Assembly (NCBI GenBank): GCA_018292915.2
Contig: JACVVK020000197.1
Location: forward strand, 584,001-648,000
Direction of reading: 5' to 3'
Length of the DNA: 64,000 nucleotides
Origin: Batillaria attramentaria
Taxonomy: Eukaryota; Mollusca; Gastropoda; Batillariidae
The position numbers and the translations under genes are program-made. This document shows positions 58,301 through 64,000 of the stretch, in pieces; position 1 is the first letter of the stretch; each line of letters opens with the position of its first letter. The notes beneath the pieces are model-generated. The model was not told the DNA's origin. It saw only the letters and a list, made by a program, of their open reading frames with translations, and did not search any database.

Positions 58301-60234
58301 GGCTGTGCGGATATGTGTCTGTGTAGTTCTTCAACGGGGTCAAGTACATCATTGGTGGCTACGAATATTCCTTGCAAGATATTGAAAATGGTGTACTGCG
58401 TGCAAATAGAAAAGGTGTAGGCATGCTGTGGCCTCCTTTCTCCAAGAACGACCCACGTTTGAAGGTTGCTCTGGAGAGACACGAACCACTCATTCATTTT
58501 GCCCTTGTGTGTGGAGCCAAGAGTTGTCCTCCCATCAGTTGCTACAGAGCTGAGGCACGTACATAATTCACGTTCAGCCAACAGCCAGCGAGGAAGGGCC
58601 AGTCACCTACTGTGGGGTCGTGCTCGCCAAGACCGGGCAGAATCCGCCCCGGGCCCACGGAGCGTGAAGAGCCTTGGGGCAGTCACGGACCCACCGGTCA
58701 CTTGGTGTGATATAGTGGCGGCTGACTACACTGTAACAGTCGGGCCTAAAGTAACCATTGACCACCAAAGTCGCTGACTGATAAAACTTGATGCTCAGGA
58801 TGCTTGGGTTACTAGTACTGGAAACGAACTGGGTAAACACGGGAAACTTTGTCACTGATCAGACCGAGGCTTGCCCTTCCTTGCTGGTTCTTGGCAGACC
58901 CCATGACAGTATTTGACTGATGTACTGCATAACGTTGAGAGGCCTGGAGCATCAGATTTTTCATTTCTCCCTCCGGGCACTCCCTCTACTACTTTGGAAA
59001 TGCTCAGCAAAAAAACAAACAAAAAAACCCCCCAAAAATAAAAAAACAACACCACAAAACAAAAAACAAAGAAGCTCGAAACACACCAAAAACAACAACC
59101 CACACACATATTTCAAATTTGTATTATGTGAAATTCTTACCCAAAACCATGATGTGACCATAACTGGCACAGGCTGATGATTTGATCTGGTTTGTTTCAT
59201 TGCTGCCTTGCTTCACCGGCCTTCAGACACCGTGTGTACCATGCATAGCACTGCCAGTTACACATCAGTGTAGATTGCTGTGTCTCGGGTGAACGGGACA
59301 GATTTATCCCTGACTGATTATCCTGCTGTTCATTGTGTACAGAGGGTGATGCAGCAGCTGAAAGTGGCGGCCGAGTCGTTTCTCAGTGGACCAGATGGCT
59401 GTACAGTTGATGTAGACAAACACACAGTTCATCTTTCTAGAATCCTCAAGTGGTATAGAGTAGACTTTGGCAAGGATGACCAAGAGGTGATTTGTATGTG
59501 TATTTGTATCATTATGTACACTTGCAGTACAGATGCTATCAAACAGTACAAGTTTTAGGTGTTGGTTGGTGCCCAGCGGGTATGGGGTGTGGGGGTAATA
59601 CTGAGGACTTTTCTCTCAGAGATCTGGATGGTGTTTTGCCCCCAAAATTGAAGTATTGGGTACTTTTGGTTCTGGCAAACACTCAAGCTGAATTGAAATG
59701 AGAAGACACAGGCACTTGGTAAAAAACGCCATGATTGCAGAACCATCCTTGCTTCTTGAAGTTATTAATTAAAACACAGCATTCATACTGCGTACAAGGA
59801 CTGCCGTCTTTCTGATACTTTTTCCACCACCAATGTACATGTGCGTCCTGTGTAGGCCACTCTAATTGACAATTCAGCAAGAGTAATGGTTCTTTTATGG
59901 TCATTTAGCAATCCTTTTAGAATTAACACTCTGGCTATACCTGCACCATTGAATAATCTGAAGAGTTTAATGTTTCTGGGTTGGAGAGAAAGGATGATTG
60001 CTGGGCAGCTGAAATAGCTTCTTGCATAAATTACATGGTAAGAATAGTGTTAAAGCCTGGCAGTTTAAATATAGTCATAATAGTTTAATCTTTTTCATTT
60101 TGTCCAAGACGGCCCAGTGGGTGTATGACAACATGGCTGAGAGTGAGACGAAACAGCAGCTTGGCGACCTGATCAACAGCAAAAACTTCAAGGTGGCCTA
60201 CATGAAGTATGACTGGTCTGTGAATGCAAAGTAG
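55384..60234 (+). CDS. DEP-DUF547 protein, tandem paralogue, 5' end not found
   Basis: Exons 55384-55650, 55965-56144, 56911-56984, 57557-57754, 58327-58554, 59343-59486, 60109-60234 (TAG). The last five have lengths identical to the upstream gene's (74, 198, 228, 144, 126 nt) and the same phases, proving tandem duplication. The DEP core is TFRGKEFVDWIVS. DUF547 motifs are REVKLAFFINIYNALVIHGN, NGVLRANRKGVGM, LVCGAKSCPPI and MKYDWSVNAK. The N-terminal exon is acidic (EEENEPEDE) and contains an internal duplication. No glutaredoxin module was found between the genes. The intron after 58554 uses a GC donor (GAG/GCACGT). At 57557 the acceptor AACAAG/AAAGTG follows a C-run; its exact site is slightly uncertain. 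Function unknown. Confidence 0.85.
55434..55566. repeat. internal duplication in the DEP exon
   Basis: Two coding copies of about 60-66 bp, both encoding EDE..SEAK.VQDLKADGLVK, in frame. They sit just before the DEP core, so this paralogue has two copies of the DEP lead-in helix. Confidence 0.9.
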
Positions 60235-61445
60235 AAATGTCAGGCTCCAACTGTTGACTGTTAGGACAGAAAACTCCTGACTGGTGCATTCACAAACGTG
60301 CTGTCCAGTTTCCCTAGCAAACTAGTGCACTCAGTCTGTTCTCTTACTTTTTCCAAGAAATTAACAGTCCCATGTTTTACACATGTATCATGCATATAGA
60401 AGTCACCTGCTTTTTACAGGCGCTTCACGCAGTCATACTGTGTTTCTTTCTACCCAGAGCACAGGTGTATCTGATGGTAACACAAGATGCAATTAAAATG
60501 ATGGACAAAAAAAAAAAACCAAGGAAAAGTAAGATTGTGTATATCTGTAACTTTTAATTTCAATACATACATGTACATGTGCTTTGTTATAAAGGAAAGT
60601 TTTAAAGACAGAAATATACAAATATCACAGTGGATATCAATAATATGAACAAAACATGAGGCCTAGCAATAGCAATGGTATAATGGGAAACATATGTAAT
60701 CTGCATGACATACATGTACATGTACTTATCAACAGCATCACAAGGGACCAGCCCTCATTCACGACATAACTTTCATGCAAGCATGAGTTTTGCTGAAATG
60801 CTGCTTCATATATTTCCCAAAAAATTAAAAGCGTTTTGAGCTTCAGATGAAAGCCATTGCACAATGAAGCTATAACAGTGCATGTACCTTTTCAACCCGG
60901 CCATGAAAAACGGGAACAGAATGAAATGCTTATGTACACAACATGAAAATCTTGTTTATCAATATATGGGCCTCCAAACAATCAGTGAAAATCTGTCATC
61001 AAGTAAACATCAATTAGATAATAGTAGTTTATTAATAGTGGATTTATTGACTTTGTACATACTGGAATTATACCAAGAATAGAAATTTGCTGCAGGATTT
61101 CCGGATGTTTGTCATGTGTTAACAGTACCCCCCCCCCAACAACTGCTTCCTGAACCAGCAGTTAAAGATTTGTTTCACAGTTTGAGTTCTATTAGTAGCA
61201 GGTGTATTTACAGCAGCATCCACTTCACTTTAAATGAGGGTGAGTTTGACATCCAGCACTGCCGGCAGTCTCTCCTCTTGTGACCGCAGATCACCAAGTA
61301 CAGTCTCACTCCTGGAGAAAAACCAACATCAAACTGAGTATTTCAGCTCACTTGTTTATACTTATTTTATCAATTGTTTCACAAACATATGCACTACTGT
61401 TCATGCTAGCCTGTGTTCCAAGAGCAACTTCAGATCAACTTCACC
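60235..61445. other. downstream of the DEP-DUF547 paralogue
   Basis: No gene recognised. A short frame with MVTQDAIKMMDKKKKP lies at about 60472-60530 but has no supporting splice context. ATGTACATGT-type short palindromes are frequent. Confidence 0.4.
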
Positions 61446-62356
61446 AGCAAAGAGGGGATTTGTGGAGGTGTAGAGAAAGGTATAAAACACTGGAGGTTAT
61501 AAGCAATAATCAGTGGAGGTGTAGAGAAAGGTATAAAACACTGAAGGTTAAGGAATAATCAGTGGAGGTGTAGAGAAAGGTATAAAACACTGGAGGTTAA
61601 GGAATAATCAGTGGAGGTGTAGAGAAAGGTATAAAACACTGGAGGTTATAAGCAATAATCAGTGGAGGTGTAGAGAAAGGTATAAAACACTGGAGGTTAA
61701 GGAATAATCAGTGGAGGTGTAGAGAAAGGTATAAAACACTGGAGGTTAAGGAATAATCAGTGGAGGTGTAGAGAAAGGTATAAAACACTGGAGGTTAAGG
61801 AATAATCAGTGGAGGTGTAGAGAAAGGTATAAAACACTGGAGGTTATAAGCAATAATCAGTGGAGGTGTAGAGAAAGGTATAAAACACTGGAGGTTATAA
61901 GCAATAATCAGTGGAGGTGTAGAGAAAGGTATAAAACACTGGAGGTTATAAGCAGTAATCAGTGGAGGTGTAGAGAAAGGTATAAAACACTGGAGGTTAA
62001 GGAATAATCAGTGGAGGTGTAGAGAAAGGTATAAAACACTGGAGGTTATAAGCAATAATCAGTGGAGGTGTAGAGAAAGGTATAAAACACTGGAGGTTAT
62101 AAGCAATAATCAGTGGAGGTGTAGAGAAAGGTATAAAACACTGGAGGTTATAAGCAGTAATCAGTGGAGGTGTAGAGAAAGGTATAAAACACTGGAGGTT
62201 AAGGAATAATCAGTGGAGGTGTAGAGAAAGGTATAAAACACTGGAGGTTATAAGCAATAATCAGTGGAGGTGTAGAGAAAGGTATAAAACACTGGAGGTT
62301 ATAAGCAATAATCAGTGGAGGTGTAGAGAAAGGTATAAAACACTGGAGGTTAAGGC
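61446..62356. repeat. 49/51-bp tandem array, about 18 copies
   Basis: Unit TGGAGGTGTAGAGAAAGGTA, TAAAACACTGGAGGTTATAA, GCAATAATCAG, with a shorter variant (GGTTAAGGAATAATCAG). Each copy holds a donor-like AAAG/GTATAA. No neighbouring gene is identified. Confidence 0.95.
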
Positions 62357-62462
62357 AGGGGTGCCAGATTTCCGATTCAGATCGGATTTCCGATTTGAAA
62401 TTTTACGTAAACTCAGATTTCGGATTTGGCAGAAAATCGTATGTTCGGTTGTTGTTGTTTTT

Positions 62463-62521
<59 letters not shown>

Positions 62522-62698
62522 ACTTTCGCGAGACCGTTTTCGGTGGAGTAAGTTGCAATGGCCTCGCCTTCAAGTAGAAACACTTTTCGTAACCGCAAAA
62601 TCGCGAAAAAGAAACGGGTGGGCGTGCAGGCGGCAAGGTCTCGTGCTGCACATACTGCGTAGTTTGCGGTAGCTTAGCATCCATGCGATCTTCGCGCC
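62357..62698. other. low-complexity and unidentified sequence with poly-G tract
   Basis: CAGATTTCCGATTCAGATCG-type short repeats, then 55 G at 62466-62520. The sequence after it contains a short basic frame with no recognised homology. Confidence 0.5.
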
Positions 62699-63070
62699 GA
62701 TGAAGCATTCAACTGGATTTTTTAAAATCGAATAATTAAACCAACAGAAAGAAAAATACAATACGGATCGTTTCTGAGGGGCAGACGCGACGTTTTAGCT
62801 ACAAAAATACGCGTATGATGATCGTCCGACTTGGGCGTACGCGTGCCGGATTTTCCCAGAGCCGGCTCTAGCCATGCGTTCAGTCTTTACCGGCGTCGAT
62901 AAAGCATTGAGCGGTTGTGTTTTCTTACGCAAAACTAAAACAGCTGAAAGAAAAATGCATTATGGATCGTTTCTTAGGGCCAGACACGACGATTAAGTTA
63001 CCAACAATTTGCCTAGGATGATCGTGCGCGTGGCACACCTGACTTGCGAGTACCGGATTTTCCCGAAGTC
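62690..63070. repeat. diverged direct duplication, about 200-bp period
   Basis: AAAGAAAAAT-CA-TA-GGATCGTTTCT, GGCAGACGCGACG/GCCAGACACGACG and CCGGATTTTCCC occur in order in both halves (about 62699-62860 and 62899-63065). Unidentified mobile-element-like sequence. Confidence 0.65.
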
Positions 63071-64000
63071 TATTTTAAGGCGAAAATCAATACGAAAAAT
63101 CAATACTAGTGATCTCATTTGGGGGAGGGACTAATCAAGATAACCATATAGTTAACAGTCAGGCTTAAGATCTTCCACCGTGCTTTTGTCGGATTTCCAC
63201 TTTGGCTATAAATTCAAGTTTCTGGTCTCTCAAAAAGTGTTTCAGTCAGTCCGGCTTTGTCTGAAGCACTTAAACTGAATCACTCACACAGAGTTCAGTG
63301 TATTTAAAAAACAAATCTTGGGGAGCATTCCCGTGCACACACCTCTAGCTTAACAATTAAGCAGGCGTGCACTCCTGGCTTTGACACTTCATCACCATTA
63401 CGTCCATAGTAAGTGTTAGGCAGTTTGTGGTAAACACACTGTGTAGTTTTACACAGAAAGAAACGCCTGTGCTTTGAAATCAAAATGTGTACTTGCCAAC
63501 TGTAAATTTGTATAAAGTGTCATCCTGTTAAGTGGGTCCAACTGTATTACAGATACACTTTGCTATTCAAAAACTACACTTTGGCACCCTCCTAAACCAT
63601 GCTGAACCTATCTCAGTTTCTGAGAGTAAACTGACAGGTCTTTTAATGTGTGGATTTTAGAGTTTGATTCTCCACAATGATTATTTGGATAAACTTGTGT
63701 GCAGCAACAAGAGTCTATAATAGCTAGTCTAAGGGTTGAAATTTGAAGGGAAAATGTGGTAGATAAGAATAGCTATCAAATGCTCTCAGGTGCCATGAGA
63801 GGCCTAGAATTGGCTCTTAAATTTGGCAAAATTCGTGTTTTTTCCGGGGGGCGTTGCCCCCTAGTTCCCCCAGCAGGGCACCGCCCCTGCACCCTGCCGG
63901 GGCCTAGGTGGCCCCTGGACCCCGGCCTGTGAAAAGAAGTTTCAGTATTTTCAAAATTGCCAGCTTTCACCCATGTACAAGTTGCAATGGCCACCTCTTC
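63071..64000. other. window end, no gene recognised
   Basis: Ends with a G/C-rich stretch (63846-63932) of self-complementary GGGGGGCGTTGCCCCC and GGCCCCTGGACCCCGG blocks, which looks like part of an interspersed element cut by the window edge. Confidence 0.4.

Noticed and set aside
60372..60557. Exon with MVTQDAIKMMDKKKKP, vaguely PTB-domain-like
   Set aside because: Match is impressionistic, there is no convincing acceptor/donor pair or second exon, and the tail is an A-run.

Overview
The window looks like nuclear DNA of a marine mollusc, most likely a gastropod. The evidence is intron-rich genes with GT-AG introns, very abundant GT/CA microsatellites and C/G homopolymers, tRNA-headed SINEs, a Ty3/gypsy-type LTR retrotransposon, and a cluster of secreted phospholipase A2-like genes resembling the conodipine (group IX) family known from cone snails. 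The species cannot be fixed from the sequence alone.

Layout. (1) 225-17027, plus strand: a complete 22-exon gene for the axonemal dynein intermediate chain DNAI3 (WDR63). All exon phases join, giving 914 codons. Its 3' UTR holds a C/A-rich satellite. (2) About 20.0-31.0 kb: a tandem cluster of small secreted PLA2-like genes, with three intact two-coding-exon copies, one orphan exon and one 'ghost' locus that keeps only a leader and a 3' end. A foldback element lies inside the cluster. (3) 34257-44738: a cytosolic sulfotransferase gene of 7 coding exons and 296 residues. Its fifth coding intron is interrupted by an antisense LTR retrotransposon (38255-43366) whose two 314-bp LTRs are identical by eye and whose reverse transcriptase has an in-frame stop. 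(4) 46928-52407: a 9-exon gene for a mitochondrial-looking glutaredoxin-DEP-DUF547 protein of 543 residues. A tandem DEP-DUF547 paralogue follows (55384-60234), with no glutaredoxin exon found. (5) About 60.2-64 kb: no gene recognised; a 49/51-bp tandem array and unidentified repeats.

The most unusual feature is structural. At least eight tandem duplications or arrays in the three large plus-strand genes straddle an exon-intron junction, so each unit repeats the end (or start) of a real coding exon with its splice site. In the sulfotransferase, about 24 units of 83 bp each contain a 45-nt, phase-symmetric, stop-free candidate cassette that re-encodes the cofactor-loop residues. In the glutaredoxin gene, ten acceptors exactly 48 bp apart all open the last exon in frame, and the whole 486-nt intron is stop-free. 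In DNAI3, about 30 copies of a 40-bp unit each hold an abutted acceptor-like and donor-like site (CAG/GTAAAT), the layout of a recursive-splicing site. Whether any of these are used needs RNA data.

The genes do not form a pathway. They are neighbouring eukaryotic loci: a ciliary motor subunit, secreted lipases, a small-molecule sulfotransferase and redox/DEP proteins. Exon joins were inferred by reading splice sites, phase and family motifs by eye.
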